Source: Actinomycetota bacterium (GTDB taxonomy: Bacteria > Actinomycetota > Actinomycetes > Nanopelagicales > Nanopelagicaceae). From it: a stretch of DNA of 6,359 bases. The notes below the pieces were generated by a model. It saw only the letters and a program-made list of their open reading frames with translations, was not told where the DNA came from and did not search any database. Each line of letters opens with the position of its first letter. The stretch's first letter is position 1. The position numbers and the translations under genes are program-made. Of the stretch, positions 5,565 through 6,359 are shown in pieces. Location: the NCBI GenBank assembly GCA_009705235.1, contig WLCR01000064.1, positions 1 to 6,359 on the forward strand, in the 5' to 3' direction.

Positions 5565-6359
5565 ATGAGGTTAAAGCGCCGGGTTATTGATGAGGCTTAC
5601 GACCCTCGCCTACTGCCAGACATGCTAATAAAGACCCTGAATAACCTAGATGGAGATGCCCTGGTTTTAGCACCTGGTGAGCAACCTATTTTTGCCTCAT
5701 CTGGAATCGATCGACTTGGAATTTTAAGAGATGGTCGTATCGATAGCCCGGAATTATTAGCCACAATAAGAGTAGTACGCCGCACAAATACTAAGCACAC
5801 AGGTCGCATAGATATTCCTCGAGGGCCAATAGGTGAAGGTATTCACGAGTTAACTGTAAACATTTTTCCATTGACTGAAGGTGATCTTGTCATTGTTCTA
5901 ATCTCTGACGAAAGCGAAGCACAGCGCGTACACGAAATCCGTCGTGACTTTGTTGCAAATATTTCGCATGAATTGAAAACTCCAATCGGTGCGCTTTCAC
6001 TTTTGAGCGAAGCGGTCCTTGGAGCAAAAGATGAACCCGAAGCGGTCGCGATGTTTGCAACACGTATGCAATCAGAGTCAAAACGGTTGACTGATTTAGT
6101 TCAAGAAATTATCAACTTGTCCCGCATTCAGGATTCTGATCCGCTGCAAGTTGCCGAGGAAGTAGAAGTTGGCTTTTTGGTCAAAGAGGCAATTGATCAA
6201 AGCCAGATCAATGCCGAAAATCGACACATCACCGTTACTTTCCAGGAAGAGAAAAATCTAACGGTCTGGGGTGATCGTGATCAATTAACAATGGCGACTC
6301 AAAACCTCATTGATAACGCCATCAATTATTCTCCGGAAAATACTAAAGTTGCCGTTACG
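5565..6359 (+). CDS. senX3: SenX3/PhoR-like sensor histidine kinase, partial (cut by window end)
   Basis: The first 265 codons of a phosphate-responsive sensor kinase are present; the end of the ATPase domain lies outside. Residues 1-115 form a small N-terminal region with PAS-like features (DGDALVLAPGEQPIFASS near 29-46). The HisKA dimerisation helix follows with the H-box FVANISHELKTPIGALSLL, phospho-acceptor His135, almost identical in style to mycobacterial SenX3. The HATPase domain shows the N-box NLIDNAINYS (247-256) before the sequence ends. The kinase would phosphorylate a RegX3/PhoP response regulator, expected just downstream. Unlike SenX3 and PhoR, which carry N-terminal membrane segments, this protein begins MRLKRRVIDEAYDPRLLP and has none; an in-frame TAG at 5553-5555 with no start codon between it and the ATG rules out a longer N-terminus. 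It is probably soluble or peripherally membrane-bound and may depend on PhoU and Pst for signal input. Identity as a Pho kinase rests on sequence style plus the divergent phoU. Confidence 0.9.
   Translation, partial: MRLKRRVIDEAYDPRLLPDMLIKTLNNLDGDALVLAPGEQPIFASSGIDRLGILRDGRIDSPELLATIRVVRRTNTKHTGRIDIPRGPIGEGIHELTVNIFPLTEGDLVIVLISDESEAQRVHEIRRDFVANISHELKTPIGALSLLSEAVLGAKDEPEAVAMFATRMQSESKRLTDLVQEIINLSRIQDSDPLQVAEEVEVGFLVKEAIDQSQINAENRHITVTFQEEKNLTVWGDRDQLTMATQNLIDNAINYSPENTKVAVT

Noticed and set aside
5890..6081. Minus-strand frames opposite the kinase (also 5597-5809)
   Set aside because: They are antisense to a kinase with clear H-box and N-box motifs, and no start signals support them.
1..6359. 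CRISPR arrays, tRNA or rRNA genes, insertion sequences, phage or defence modules
   Set aside because: No regularly spaced long repeats, cloverleaf-like segments, transposase motifs or target-site duplications were seen. The window is almost fully occupied by ordinary protein genes.

Overview
The window looks like part of the chromosome of a low-GC planktonic actinobacterium, similar to the freshwater acI/Nanopelagicales or marine relatives. The reasons are a SenX3-type histidine kinase divergent from phoU (a classic actinobacterial arrangement), direct repeats of 11-bp period with GTTCACC-like cores (actinobacterial PHO boxes), TANNNT -10 elements placed so that transcripts would be leaderless, compact spacing, and a base composition that by eye is only in the low to mid 40s percent GC. 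The lineage is an inference from style, not from a database match.

Layout: everything from the left edge to about 5475 is on the minus strand, and one gene on the plus strand runs off the right edge. In minus-strand transcription order: phoU (5475-4822), a 49-residue single-membrane-segment protein (4752-4603), a YfiT-like DinB-fold protein (4600-4142), a spacer with two hairpins and nested inverted repeats, a large MalT-like LuxR-family ATP-binding regulator (4051-1478), an MFS exporter (start at 1438 or 1462, end 206), then a 180-bp spacer with a three-unit PHO box and a terminator-like hairpin, and the first eight codons of another gene (25 to the left edge). That last gene has a strong Shine-Dalgarno sequence and is probably pstS, judged mainly from the PHO box in front of it. 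On the plus strand, a SenX3/PhoR-like kinase starts at 5565 and is cut by the window end inside its ATPase domain.

How it fits together: the phoU-kinase intergenic region carries four tandem 11-bp repeats, and the spacer before the left-edge gene carries three, so both ends of the window belong to a phosphate-starvation (Pho) regulon. The kinase and its presumed response regulator (beyond the right edge) would act at both boxes, with PhoU as the negative modulator. Between these two Pho elements sits a different module: a MalT-type regulator with an MFS exporter 15-39 bp downstream, presumably a ligand-responsive efflux unit, plus the small membrane protein and DinB-like enzyme directly behind phoU.

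Points most worth a second look: the kinase has no membrane segments and cannot be extended upstream; the phoU/kinase intergenic region looks like a shared operator between two leaderless promoters; the candidate pstS promoter sits inside a terminator-like hairpin; and the 49-residue membrane protein is coupled to the DinB gene by a 2-bp gap.
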